Both the position numbers and the translations under genes were made by a program. From contig CALQSB010000006.1 in the NCBI GenBank assembly GCA_943333125.1, positions 22,163-86,162 of the forward strand: DNA of 64,000 nucleotides. The letters run 5' to 3'. Of this stretch, positions 41,691 through 51,577 are shown in pieces (the stretch's first letter is position 1; each line of letters begins with the position of its first letter). The notes beneath the pieces were generated by a model, which saw only the letters and a program-made list of their open reading frames with translations, did no database searches and was not told the origin of the DNA. Origin of the DNA: Chitinophaga pinensis (GTDB taxonomy: Bacteria; Bacteroidota; Bacteroidia; Chitinophagales; Chitinophagaceae).

Positions 41691-41899
41691 TTTCGCTGTT
41701 CTCGCTTATTCTGTTGAATGGAATTGCCTTCGTCTTATTTCTTAATTAGTGTGCTTAAAAAAAGTGCTTTCTATTTTATGTTTTCTTCATGATTCGTAAA
41801 TAAAAATTCGAAACCTTATTCTTTTGGGCAAAACTGGTAAAAGCTAATAAGGGATTTTTAAAAAGAAATTTGTACTTAACTTTAAACGTAAACCTACTT

Positions 41900-44281
41900 A
41901 TGATGAAAAGAAATCAAATTCAAAACTTTAGGTGTCTTATAATTAAGCTCGTTTTCTTCTTTTTGTTTTTCCCCAATCTGCTTTTTGCACAAAGTTCCCA
42001 ATTCAATAAAATAACTATTCCTTCTTTTCGTACGCCCTCTGATTGGGTTCAGTCTGGTAATGATATTTTGAATCATATTGAAAATACAGTTTCAAATATT
42101 CCAGATGCATCAGTATTTAACAAAACAATAAATGAATACTACGAAAATTTCAATTTGCTGAAGGAAAATATGATAAGCATAGAGGAAAGGTCGAATTTAA
42201 GAAACCTGAATAATATGAGTAATCAATTGGGTTTGTTAATTCAGCAATCTCGGAAATATCAGGCAAAGATAAAATCAGTTTCAGAGGAGTTGTATTATTT
42301 CATAAGTATTATAGATAAGTTTCAATCAGATACCAATAGATCAATTTCACTTTCAAATCCGTACATATCAGAAGTATATAAAGTTTCAATAGAGCAAATG
42401 AAATACAGGATGGATGTTACTGATACTTTATGTATGAATAAATTGAAAAGTTACAGTAATTCAGAGAATTCGTTCAATGATATTATTCTACTTGCCAGCA
42501 AAGCAAATTCCAGAGTGGAGCAGAATATTGCTTTAATCAAAAAGAATTTGTTGAATTCCGAAGAGCCTTATATCTGGAACATAAACAAGAAAAAATATCC
42601 GACCTATTTTGTAATTCTTAAAGAAACGCTGCAACAAAAATATACGCTACTCTTAAATTATACCAAAGCGTCGATTCTTGATTTGGTTTTATTCAGAATT
42701 GTCGTGTTGTTATTTGCGTTCATTCCACTGATGTATGTGAAAAGAATTTATAAGAAACAGCCTGAATCGATTTACACAAAAAATTTCAAATACGTACACA
42801 GGCACACTTCATTGATGGCGCCTGCTGTAATTCTTTGCATGGCTCCCGTAATTTTCGAGTACCCTCCATTGTTATTTCTTGATTTGATTTTCGTAACGGT
42901 CGTTATTACGATTATGTTTATTTTAATAAAGGACTTTAAAACGCTTAACAAAAAACTAGTTGTTTTCTTTTTGATTTATTATATAATATTGAAGTTTGCG
43001 AATATTTCAGTAGCAGTTACTATTTTTGAGCGCATTGTTTTTACCGGAGCTATAATGCTTATTCCTGTTGCCTTCATTTTTATTAAATGGATCAAAGAAA
43101 TAGAAGTGAGAAATAAAACTATTTTGCTAGGAATGTTTTATACTATAATTATATTAATATTGACAGGATGTGTTTTTAATTTCATCGGAATGTTTATTTT
43201 GTCCAAAATGATTATCATTGCGGCTTTGGATTCGATGTTCTTTGTTATTATGCTGTATTTTGCAATCAACGGAATTGGCGATTATATTCTCATGCTTGGA
43301 GATTACTGGAACCGAACAAACAAATCATTCAAACCTGATTTGTATAATTTCCAAATAAAACTCAGGCCTTATTTATTCTTTTTTGCAGTAACATTCTGGT
43401 TTTTTGCGTTATTTAAAAACATCAATATTTATGACTCTTTGAGTTTCGAGGTGGTTAATTATTTGAACAGACCCAGGTATGCCGGTAATTTTATTTACAA
43501 TTTTGGTGAAATCTGGATATTTGTTTTTTATACGGTAGGTTCATTTATGTTGTCAAACTTATTAAAACCTTTATTTACTTCTGAAAACCAGGACCCGAAT
43601 ATCAAATCAAACTGGGGGAACTATATTTTTATTTTAAGAATTTTCATTATTACATTGGGCTTTATCCTCGGATTATCTTCAGCAGGGATACCCTTGTCTA
43701 CTATTACTGTATTTTTAGGTGCAATAGGCGTTGGCGTTGGCTTCGGGTTACAAAGTATTTTTAATAATGTGCTCTCCGGTGTGATTATAGCTTTTGAAAG
43801 ACCTTTTAAGATTGGCGATTTGCTTTCGCTAGAAGAAGGCTTGGGCAGAGTAAAAGAAATTGGCTTGCGCTCATCTGTATTAGCTGCAAAAAATGGATCT
43901 GAAATTGTAGTGCCTAATGGCGATTTGATTTCCAAATCTTTCGTCAACTGGACTCATTCCAACAGTAATTGTAAAGTGAACGTTCATGTTAATGTGGCTA
44001 TGGATACTGATGTTGAAAAAATGAAGTCTATTTTATTATCCGCTGTAGAAAATGTAGAAGGTATTCTCGTTGGAAAAAGAATAGCAGCGAGCATTGATGA
44101 TATTTCGGAAAATAGTCTCAAATTTGAACTGGAATTCTGGATTACAAATGTTAGAAATGAAGGACGAATTAAAGCAATAATATTTGAAAATATAAATTCA
44201 ATGATGAAGGAAGCGAAAATAAATTCACCTTACGCTTCCCAGAAAATAACAATAATAAACACCGACAAATCCGAAGATTAA
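41900..44281 (+). CDS. MscS-family mechanosensitive channel, large type with signal peptide
   Basis: A ~793-residue inner-membrane protein. The frame opens at a TTG (41870), but tandem ATGs at 41900/41903 begin a signal peptide ending LLFAQ. A periplasmic, probably coiled domain of ~200 residues follows, as in MscK/MscM. About ten membrane helices come next. The MscS pore and beta domain lie near residues 590-680: GAIGVGVGFGLQSIFNNVLSG, RPFKIGDLLSL, VKEIGLRSSVL, VVPNGDLISKSFVNW. It should gate in response to membrane tension. The gene is visibly AT-rich and sits 12 bp upstream of a giant AsmA-like gene. Confidence 0.9.
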   Translation: MMKRNQIQNFRCLIIKLVFFFLFFPNLLFAQSSQFNKITIPSFRTPSDWVQSGNDILNHIENTVSNIPDASVFNKTINEYYENFNLLKENMISIEERSNLRNLNNMSNQLGLLIQQSRKYQAKIKSVSEELYYFISIIDKFQSDTNRSISLSNPYISEVYKVSIEQMKYRMDVTDTLCMNKLKSYSNSENSFNDIILLASKANSRVEQNIALIKKNLLNSEEPYIWNINKKKYPTYFVILKETLQQKYTLLLNYTKASILDLVLFRIVVLLFAFIPLMYVKRIYKKQPESIYTKNFKYVHRHTSLMAPAVILCMAPVIFEYPPLLFLDLIFVTVVITIMFILIKDFKTLNKKLVVFFLIYYIILKFANISVAVTIFERIVFTGAIMLIPVAFIFIKWIKEIEVRNKTILLGMFYTIIILILTGCVFNFIGMFILSKMIIIAALDSMFFVIMLYFAINGIGDYILMLGDYWNRTNKSFKPDLYNFQIKLRPYLFFFAVTFWFFALFKNINIYDSLSFEVVNYLNRPRYAGNFIYNFGEIWIFVFYTVGSFMLSNLLKPLFTSENQDPNIKSNWGNYIFILRIFIITLGFILGLSSAGIPLSTITVFLGAIGVGVGFGLQSIFNNVLSGVIIAFERPFKIGDLLSLEEGLGRVKEIGLRSSVLAAKNGSEIVVPNGDLISKSFVNWTHSNSNCKVNVHVNVAMDTDVEKMKSILLSAVENVEGILVGKRIAASIDDISENSLKFELEFWITNVRNEGRIKAIIFENINSMMKEAKINSPYASQKITIINTDKSED

Positions 44282-44293
44282 GATTGCCTGTAA

Positions 44294-47200
44294 ATGAGTG
44301 TCAAGTACCTAAATAAAATAGTAAAAAAATTATTGGTTGTTATATTAGCAATTATAGGGCTGATCCTTGTTGCTTACCTATTATTTATTTATAATGCTGA
44401 AACAATAATTAAAGAATTTGTTTCAATGAATTCGAATGGGAAATTACAACTCGAAATAAATAAAGTTTCATTTAATCCTCGTACTTTAACATTAACACTG
44501 AAAAGACCTCATTTCATGTCTACGGACACGTTAAATCAGGCTACAACTTTTGATGTATCCGCAGAAAAAATATTTCTTGAACTTGCTGCTATCAAGCCAT
44601 TGATTTTTCGAAGAAAATTATTTATTGATTCTATTATTTTAATGCGCCCTGTAATTACGATTACAAAGTGGAAAGAAGCTAAAACGGAAAAGTTTTCCTT
44701 GCCCGAACAAATGGGTAAAGCCTATCAGTCACTTAATAGAACATTGGACAAACTAAGTATTAATTACTGCCTTATTGATTCCGGCGCTTTTACTCTGGTT
44801 GATAAAATGAATCCTGGCAGCAAACCCTTGTCCATAACTGATTATTATTTTTCGATAGATAATTTAAATAAGAAATCCGAAGGCAACAATCAGCCCACTC
44901 GATTCTTGTATGCGGATAGGATACGATTTTATTCCTCTCATCAGAACCTTGTTTTGTTAAATGGAAATCAACAGATAAAATACGGCAGATTAAGAATTAA
45001 TTCCAGAAATAAATCAATTGAGCTGGATAGCTGTTATATTTTTTCTAAAAAAGATAACGCTGATTTTAATAGCTTTTCTGGTTATTTCGATACGCTCAGA
45101 TTTACCAATGTTGATTTTATGAAACTTACACAGAGTAACATTATGGATGCGGATAGTGTGTATTGCATGAATCCAACAATAAATATTCAAACTACAATAA
45201 AACAAAAATCCGAAAAATCTAGATCCTTGAAAGGTCCCATTTCAAAGGATTCCCTGATCTCTGTTGTTAAATTATTGATGGGCAATATTGATGTGGATTT
45301 TGTGGGTGTATTTAATGCTTCCATTTCATTACTCACTAAAAATGGCGATAAGATAACTCCTTACAATATTAAGAGAACTGATTTTACAATGCACGATGTG
45401 GTAATTATAAACGATCCCAATATTCCAATTAATGTGGGACGATTTGATCTTGGTCTAAAAGACTATAAAGCCAGTGATCCAGACAGTAATTATCAAGTAA
45501 AATTTGACAGCATTCATTTGATGAACGAAAAATTATATTTATCTAATTTTTCTATTACGCCAACGCTAACCAATACAAAGAAAAATGACATTAAAAATAT
45601 CAGGATGACTTCCCTGGCCATAAAAGATATATCTTGGCTTGATTTATTGACTACAAAAAAATTGGTGGCTAATGAAATAGAATTAATTCAACCGGTAATT
45701 AACATTAGTTCTCCAACAAATATCAAGATAAAAGCTGTCAAAAAAAAGAATGATATTTTTCAAACTATCAACACTATTTCACAATCTATAGATATTGAAA
45801 AACTAAGCGTTTTAAATGCTTCAGTAAATTATTTATCCGGAGGTGTTACCGTTGCTCATCTTGAAAATGTAAATTCTTCTATTGGTATCAACGAGCTCCT
45901 TAAATCATCTTCAATTAAAGATTTAGCCAATTCCTCATTGAATTTAGATTTCTCAAAAGGCAATTTTAATTTAAAAGGGAATCTGATTTATTTACAAGAT
46001 GGGAAAATTAATGGAGTTAATCATTCTTTAGCATTGAAATCTCTTATTTATAAAAATGCAAAGAAAAATATAATGCTCAGTTTTAATCAAGTGGGATTAA
46101 AGGGTATTTCATTCTCTGATTCCAATCAATTAAATGTGGGTAATCTGATCTGGAAGAGCGGCTCAGTAGATAAAGAAATGAGTATTCCTGTCGTTAAGAA
46201 TACTGATTCATCAAGTAAATTAAAAATTGTCATTAATTTTCTTGATGGACATAATACCACATTAAAATTGTCATCAGAAAAAAATAAAATATCAACACAA
46301 TTGTCTGTCGTTAAATCAGATAAATTTATCTGGGATGGTATTCATGCTCCAACTATAAATAAATTATTGGTAAATGGAGAAAGCCTTAATTTCTCAAAAG
46401 CTGGTTTGCTGCTTGGGATAGATCAATTTGACATTGATGACCACAAAAGATCTAATCTACAAAATGTATCATTGGTTTCCTCTCAGGGAAAAGATTCGAT
46501 AAAAATTAATGTAGCTTCCATTCTTTTCACTCCTGATATTAATTCGATTTTGAAAAGTAATTCGATAATTGATAATATTGAAATCAATGATCCTGAAATC
46601 AATATCGTTACTAATCCCGGATATATTAATTTAAATAAGACTCCAGGCCAAATTAAATTTCCTCAGTTGTTGGTTAATAAATTATCTATCAATAACCCCA
46701 CTTTAAATGGGCTGAATTTTTCCGAAAATAATCAAGTGGATTTAAAGAGAATAAAGTCTAACATTATTATCAATAAGATTGAATCTTTGAATTCAGGATT
46801 AACGGCAAAAGACATAGAGGTTAATCTAAATGACATAACAGCAAAGACTCCCAAATTAAATATAGAACTGCCTCAGGAGGGTAATTTGCAGGTAAGATTA
46901 AACCATCTAAAAGTCATTCCTGATCAAATCGGAACTGGGATTTTATGGGAAACCAATCTAGACTTACTCCATGCGAAATCTGTATTTCTGGAGACCAAAA
47001 AGAATGACTCTACGAAGACGAAATTTAATTTTTCAAATATTGAGTTAAGAGATTTGAGTTTTAATAATAAAAATAAAATTTCACTCAACAGTATTCTTCA
47101 TGATAATAAAAATATGCAGCTGCTTAACACCGGAATTAAGGTAGCGAATAGCCTTAACACTTTTGATGTTAATAATTTAAGTTATTCATCACTGGATCAC

Positions 47201-48175
47201 GAACTTAAATTTGATTCGTTGTCAATACTTCCGGTTTTGAACAGAGGCGATTTTATGAAATCGAAATTATGGCAAACGGATTATCCTGTGTTGAATTTCC
47301 ACGCCACAACAATTTCGGGTATAGATACTGACATGTATTTTAGCGATTCTGTTTTGCATATTAAAAAAATCGTTACAGAAAATCCTGTTGTTGAAATTTA
47401 CAAAGACAGAAGATTGCCGTTTAAGAATGGGGTTATAAAGCCACTGCCTGTAACACTATTGCGACAATTAAAAACAAAATTAAATATTGAACAACTGGAA
47501 CTAAAAGACGCCAATATTACCTACGAGGAATTTAATAATAAAACCAATAAGTCAGGGAGAGTTAATTTTTCTACTTTGCATGCAAAAATTCAAAACATAA
47601 AAAACTATAATTTAACACCAACAGATAGCCTTAAATTAAATGCTTCCGGGATGTTTATGGATAGTGCCAGTATCCGTTTTATGTTTGCTGAATCCTATAC
47701 AGATTCTCTGCACGGATTCACTTACGGTCTTCGATTCAGGCCATTTAAAATGAGCTCACTCAATCCTATTTTGGAGCCTTTAATTTCTGCTAAAATAAAA
47801 TCAGGCCAGTTAGATACAATAAGATTAAACGCCATTGCTAGAGAAAATGTATCTCATGGAAAAATGAAAATGTACTATTCAAATCTGAGAATACAGTATC
47901 TCAATAAAGGCAGCGATAGTATAAGGACATTTAAAACCAAATTGATTACTTTTTTCGCCAATGAAATTTTAATAAATAGAAATAAAAAAAGAGGTTATGG
48001 CGCAGTATATTCTGAAAGAAACAAAGAACGAAGTTTTATTAATTATTGGTTGAAAATTGCATTGAGTGGAGTGAAGTCGAGCACCGGAGTAAAAACAAAT
48101 AAAAAAGTTGAAAAATCCTATAAAAGGAGAATAAAAAAAATCAGTGTTCCCGAAATTCCTGATGTGAATTTATAA
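44294..48175 (+). CDS. Giant AsmA-like envelope protein (hypothetical)
   Basis: A 1293-residue protein. One N-terminal membrane helix (KKLLVVILAIIGLILVAYLLF, residues ~11-31, inside a basic/hydrophobic signal anchor) is followed by a long soluble region dominated by short alternating strands. The start of the mature part, LQLEINKVSFNPRTLTLTLK, resembles AsmA/DUF748 N-terminal repeats. Such proteins form a lipid-binding groove that bridges the periplasm. The composition is unusually rich in Asn, Lys, Ile and Ser, and the DNA is AT-rich. The C-terminus is basic (KKVEKSYKRRIKKI). I cannot name the family with certainty. It follows the MscS gene by 12 bp and ends in a strong terminator. Confidence 0.65.
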   Translation: MSVKYLNKIVKKLLVVILAIIGLILVAYLLFIYNAETIIKEFVSMNSNGKLQLEINKVSFNPRTLTLTLKRPHFMSTDTLNQATTFDVSAEKIFLELAAIKPLIFRRKLFIDSIILMRPVITITKWKEAKTEKFSLPEQMGKAYQSLNRTLDKLSINYCLIDSGAFTLVDKMNPGSKPLSITDYYFSIDNLNKKSEGNNQPTRFLYADRIRFYSSHQNLVLLNGNQQIKYGRLRINSRNKSIELDSCYIFSKKDNADFNSFSGYFDTLRFTNVDFMKLTQSNIMDADSVYCMNPTINIQTTIKQKSEKSRSLKGPISKDSLISVVKLLMGNIDVDFVGVFNASISLLTKNGDKITPYNIKRTDFTMHDVVIINDPNIPINVGRFDLGLKDYKASDPDSNYQVKFDSIHLMNEKLYLSNFSITPTLTNTKKNDIKNIRMTSLAIKDISWLDLLTTKKLVANEIELIQPVINISSPTNIKIKAVKKKNDIFQTINTISQSIDIEKLSVLNASVNYLSGGVTVAHLENVNSSIGINELLKSSSIKDLANSSLNLDFSKGNFNLKGNLIYLQDGKINGVNHSLALKSLIYKNAKKNIMLSFNQVGLKGISFSDSNQLNVGNLIWKSGSVDKEMSIPVVKNTDSSSKLKIVINFLDGHNTTLKLSSEKNKISTQLSVVKSDKFIWDGIHAPTINKLLVNGESLNFSKAGLLLGIDQFDIDDHKRSNLQNVSLVSSQGKDSIKINVASILFTPDINSILKSNSIIDNIEINDPEINIVTNPGYINLNKTPGQIKFPQLLVNKLSINNPTLNGLNFSENNQVDLKRIKSNIIINKIESLNSGLTAKDIEVNLNDITAKTPKLNIELPQEGNLQVRLNHLKVIPDQIGTGILWETNLDLLHAKSVFLETKKNDSTKTKFNFSNIELRDLSFNNKNKISLNSILHDNKNMQLLNTGIKVANSLNTFDVNNLSYSSLDHELKFDSLSILPVLNRGDFMKSKLWQTDYPVLNFHATTISGIDTDMYFSDSVLHIKKIVTENPVVEIYKDRRLPFKNGVIKPLPVTLLRQLKTKLNIEQLELKDANITYEEFNNKTNKSGRVNFSTLHAKIQNIKNYNLTPTDSLKLNASGMFMDSASIRFMFAESYTDSLHGFTYGLRFRPFKMSSLNPILEPLISAKIKSGQLDTIRLNAIARENVSHGKMKMYYSNLRIQYLNKGSDSIRTFKTKLITFFANEILINRNKKRGYGAVYSERNKERSFINYWLKIALSGVKSSTGVKTNKKVEKSYKRRIKKISVPEIPDVNL

Positions 48176-48176
48176 A

Positions 48177-48206
48177 AAAAGAGCTGTTAATTACAACAGC
48201 TCTTTT
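48177..48206. terminator. Bidirectional intrinsic terminator
   Basis: AAAAGAGCTGTT pairs with AACAGCTCTTTT around AATTAC. It lies between the convergent AsmA-like and HmuY-like genes. Confidence 0.9.
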
Positions 48207-48229
48207 TTGTTTGGGGTATTAATAATATT

Positions 48230-48823
48230 TTAGAATGTAGTAGTACCGTTACTTTGGTAAGTGTAACGGAAAGTATAATATAGAATTGAAGGTGAAGGAG
48301 GATTTCCAACTAATGGTCCGTAATCTACAGCTAATAATTCCATTTTTGCATAATGTAAACCATCAGCAGTTTTAAAGAAAAATACTTTTCCTGCATTAGG
48401 AGTAAAGGCATGCGTTGTGGGATTGTAAGTATACCAGCTTCCGTCTTTTATAGCTCTTGCTGATGTGGTAGTGTCATAAGCATATCCTGTTGAAGGAGCA
48501 GTAGTAGCAGCGTCAAATGTACCATCTACTAAAATTGCACCAGCACTGCCAGGGCCGCCTGCGTTACTGTTTACAATAAATGTAGTAAAGCGTAATCCGA
48601 AATCCCAGTTGCCTGTAGCAGAATCAGCATTAGCAACAATACTGGAATCACGGAAACGGAACAATGTAAAATTAGCCATACCCATTGGATCAAATGCTAC
48701 ACTGATAATTTTAGTGCCGGTAACAGTTGTTGGTGCAGCTGGGGTATGTGCATGTGTAGTTGTTTTTTTACAGGCGGTGAATGATATTGCAGCAATGGCG
48801 CAATAAAAGAGAACTCTTTTCAT
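48230..48823 (-). CDS. HmuY-like lipoprotein
   Basis: A 197-residue lipoprotein. MKRVLFYCAIAAISFTACKK carries a lipobox with Cys18. The mature part matches the HmuY pattern: WDFGLRFTTFIVNSNAGGPG in the middle, AKMELLAVDYGP and YYTFRYTYQSNG near the C-terminus. HmuY proteins of Porphyromonas bind heme and pass it to the HmuR receptor. The His-rich TTTHAHTPAAP linker could bind metal. It lies 10 bp after the TonB-dependent receptor gene on the same strand, opposite to the hmuY-hmuR order of Porphyromonas. The heme ligands cannot be assigned by eye. Confidence 0.72.
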   Translation of the reverse strand: MKRVLFYCAIAAISFTACKKTTTHAHTPAAPTTVTGTKIISVAFDPMGMANFTLFRFRDSSIVANADSATGNWDFGLRFTTFIVNSNAGGPGSAGAILVDGTFDAATTAPSTGYAYDTTTSARAIKDGSWYTYNPTTHAFTPNAGKVFFFKTADGLHYAKMELLAVDYGPLVGNPPSPSILYYTFRYTYQSNGTTTF

Positions 48824-48833
48824 AATTGTTTTT

Positions 48834-50972
48834 TTAGTGTTTATTAAATAAGTGATTAAAGGAATAATTGATATTGATGAAAAATAATCGTCCAGCGATA
48901 TCAGGCATTTGTGCTGGATTGGTATAGTTTAAAATATTGTCACATCCAATCTGTGCAGAAAGCCCATGTATTATTTTTCTTTCTGCCGAAAATTTCAGAT
49001 TCCAAAATCCTTTAACCATTTCTCGGTCATCGTCAATAATATTATTTCCGTTGATATCGCTATATCCATACTGGCCCCGGTAAATAGCTCTGATAAATAT
49101 ATTCGTTTTTTTATTTTTGTTTTCCCATAATAATTTCGCATTGAAACTGTGATGAGACCTGTTGCTGAGTCCGTAGTAATTATCTCGTGTAACCAATGTA
49201 GTTTGGTAGGTAACTGGATCTCTTTTGTAAACTTTTCCGGCTTTAATCTGATCGAGTATGTTTTTATCTTTTGCCTCCAGATATTGGTAACCTAAAGAAA
49301 GGGTAATGGCTTTTGAAATGCAATATTGTGCATCGATTTCGGCTCCTTGTGTGAAAATACGATTGATGTTATGATAGCTATAAATACTACGATAATTGGT
49401 TTTTTTGAAAGGCAGTAAATAAACATCTATCAGATTATTGATATCGTTTCTGAAAATGCCTGTTTCAACAGTCAGTTTGTTTCTGGTGTATTTCGCGCCA
49501 ATATGCGTGCCAAATGATTTCTCAGGCAATAAAGAAGGCGTATTCAGAAAAGGGGTGATGTTTGCACCAGATGCTAATTCTCCTTGTTGCTGTAATTGTA
49601 GTAGCTGAGTTGATAAAACATCTGTGCCAATCAAAGAATATCCAATCTGAGAGTTATAAAAATCTAAATACATGTGCCTGAAATCAGGTGCTTTAAATCC
49701 AAATCCGGCAGACCCCGTAATTTTCCAGTGGATATTGGGTTTATATGCAATAGCGGCTCTTGGACTGAAATTGAGTTGATAATCATTTCTCTTGTCAAGT
49801 CGGGCGCCGGCAATTAATGTCAATTTTTTATTGTACAAAAACCACTCATTTTGCATGAATGTATACAAAGTCAGCAGTTGTTTTTTTCCGGAATATCTCG
49901 AGGCGTCAATCATTTCGATATAAGTGCCGGCACCTCCAATCAACTTTCTTTTATTGCCAATGTTTTCAAATTGAATTTCTGGTTTTAAAATAGATTGTAT
50001 AAAACTGGTTTCATCAAATCTCGTATCAGTGTTTTCGAGATTTGCAAATGAGGTGTTGGAATAATGATCTGCAAATGTTCTGAAGAATAATTTATTTCGT
50101 GCCGAAGCTTTATAAGTTAGCTGAGTAAAAAATGTATTGTCTTTCTCAGATGTATATCCTTTTACAACTGCAGGATTGGATTGCCAGTCAATCATATAAT
50201 TGCAGTCTTGTTTTGAATTAAAATTTCTGTAAGAAAGAATCAGATCTGTTTTTTTATTTAATTGCTGAGTGAGTTTAATATTTGAATTCCAGTCTCTGAA
50301 TGGACTTATCGTTTTTCCATAAATGCTAGGGTCAAGATCATATCCATCAGAAGAATATCTGTTTACAAAAAACTGTATTCCGGTTTTATTTATATGATTA
50401 GCGTAAGCAACCGTTTGCGAAAGTGTTTTATTTGTTTCAATACGAGATTGTAAATCTAATTGTTGATCTGAAGGATTTGCTGTGATTATATTGATGACTC
50501 CAGCCATAGATTCACTTCCGTATAAGCTTGAAGACGGTCCTTTTACAATTTCTATTTGGTGAATGTTTCCTGTTGCGATTCTGCCTAGTTTTAAAATCCC
50601 TGCATTTCTTCCAACGAGCGGTTCGCCATCAATTAATACAGCGGTATAAGCAGGATCAAGGCCCAGCATCTGTATGCCTTGTCCAAAAGGATTGGGATAG
50701 CCATTTAAAGAGGTTGTCAGATTGCTGTTCACAACAGTTATGCCTGTAAATTCCTGAAGAATATCCTGTAGTTTTAATAAGCCTGAATTCTGAATATATT
50801 TTTTGGATATTATTTTTGTTGGCACTGCAACATTACCAAGTTTCGTTTCTGTTCTTGTAGAAGTAATCACCACTTCCTCCATTGCATCAGTCTTTGAGAA
50901 GCTACTGTCTTTTTGAGAAAAGACGTTTGTATAAAACAAAATAAAACTGATTATAAAAGATAGTCTGAGCAT
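48834..50972 (-). CDS. TonB-dependent receptor (putative heme or iron uptake)
   Basis: A 712-residue outer-membrane receptor. Signal peptide MLRLSFIISFILFYTNVFSQ; TonB-box-like MEEVVITSTR; plug domain from ~residue 40 (KLQDILQEFTGITVV, VLIDGEPLVGRNAG, IEIVKGPSSSLYGSESMAGVINIIT). A 22-stranded barrel follows (GSAGFGFKAPDFRHMYLDFY, MPDIAGRLFFININYSF) ending in Phe-rich residues. The class resembles HmuR/BtuB-like receptors without a SusC-type carboxypeptidase-like N-terminal domain. With the downstream HmuY-like lipoprotein, heme uptake is the best guess. The nearest promoter candidate is GATATTTG, one mismatch, near 50985. Confidence 0.88.
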   Translation of the reverse strand: MLRLSFIISFILFYTNVFSQKDSSFSKTDAMEEVVITSTRTETKLGNVAVPTKIISKKYIQNSGLLKLQDILQEFTGITVVNSNLTTSLNGYPNPFGQGIQMLGLDPAYTAVLIDGEPLVGRNAGILKLGRIATGNIHQIEIVKGPSSSLYGSESMAGVINIITANPSDQQLDLQSRIETNKTLSQTVAYANHINKTGIQFFVNRYSSDGYDLDPSIYGKTISPFRDWNSNIKLTQQLNKKTDLILSYRNFNSKQDCNYMIDWQSNPAVVKGYTSEKDNTFFTQLTYKASARNKLFFRTFADHYSNTSFANLENTDTRFDETSFIQSILKPEIQFENIGNKRKLIGGAGTYIEMIDASRYSGKKQLLTLYTFMQNEWFLYNKKLTLIAGARLDKRNDYQLNFSPRAAIAYKPNIHWKITGSAGFGFKAPDFRHMYLDFYNSQIGYSLIGTDVLSTQLLQLQQQGELASGANITPFLNTPSLLPEKSFGTHIGAKYTRNKLTVETGIFRNDINNLIDVYLLPFKKTNYRSIYSYHNINRIFTQGAEIDAQYCISKAITLSLGYQYLEAKDKNILDQIKAGKVYKRDPVTYQTTLVTRDNYYGLSNRSHHSFNAKLLWENKNKKTNIFIRAIYRGQYGYSDINGNNIIDDDREMVKGFWNLKFSAERKIIHGLSAQIGCDNILNYTNPAQMPDIAGRLFFININYSFNHLFNKH

Positions 50973-51117
50973 ATTTATTTAAGCGCTGCAAATATCAGTC
51001 CTTGTTATCATTTTTTTATCATGCTTTTGTCATGAATCTTTGTGATTAATAAATATGACAATTGCATGACAAAATCTAATTCCGTTTTTGCCTTTTTTCG
51101 AATCGTTACTGCACAAA

Positions 51118-51141
51118 AAATCCTTCAGTAGTTGAAGGATT
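51118..51141 (-). terminator. Terminator of the redox operon
   Basis: TCCTTCA and TGAAGGA around a short loop, with ATTTTTTG following on the minus strand. It lies 26 bp after the stop of the Rieske gene. Confidence 0.8.
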
Positions 51142-51166
51142 GTAGATAAAATATTTTAATTGATGG

Positions 51167-51574
51167 TTACCCGTTTACTCTCACAGAGTTTCCACTCACC
51201 GTTACTGTATATTGTTTCAAATTTGTAGTGGCTGGTCCTCTGGTTACTGCACCGCTGGTATTAAATGTTGCGCCATGCCTGGGGCAATAAAATTGGTTGT
51301 TGCTATTTTGATACTGAACATTAGCACCCTCATGGGTACATGCTTCAGAAACGGCAATAATTACTCCTGATGTAGTATTGGCAATAATTATTCCATTAGT
51401 ATATAAATAACTTCCTGGGATTGCCAAGGCTGTGTAAGGGCTTTGTGTAAGATCAAATGTAAAGTCAACAGTTGGGCCGCTTGGTGTGTCTTTTTTGCAT
51501 CCACCCAAACAAGAAGCCAGTGCAATTGACGCTGCAGAAAATCCTAAAGTTGATAAGAATTTTTTTCTATCCAT
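51167..51574 (-). CDS. Rieske [2Fe-2S] lipoprotein
   Basis: A 135-residue protein. The N-terminus MDRKKFLSTLGFSAASIALASC combines a Tat-like RKKFL with lipobox cysteines (Cys22 or Cys26), so it is exported and probably lipid-anchored. The Rieske ligands are Cys79-Thr-His81 and Cys97-Pro-Arg-His100, the first in ACTHEGA and the second in FYCPRHGATFN. It lacks the disulphide-forming extra cysteines of bc1-type proteins, resembling arsenite-oxidase-small-subunit or ferredoxin types. Last gene of the redox operon, 3 bp after the barrel gene. Likely a one-electron carrier. Confidence 0.92.
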   Translation of the reverse strand: MDRKKFLSTLGFSAASIALASCLGGCKKDTPSGPTVDFTFDLTQSPYTALAIPGSYLYTNGIIIANTTSGVIIAVSEACTHEGANVQYQNSNNQFYCPRHGATFNTSGAVTRGPATTNLKQYTVTVSGNSVRVNG

Positions 51575-51577
51575 GAT

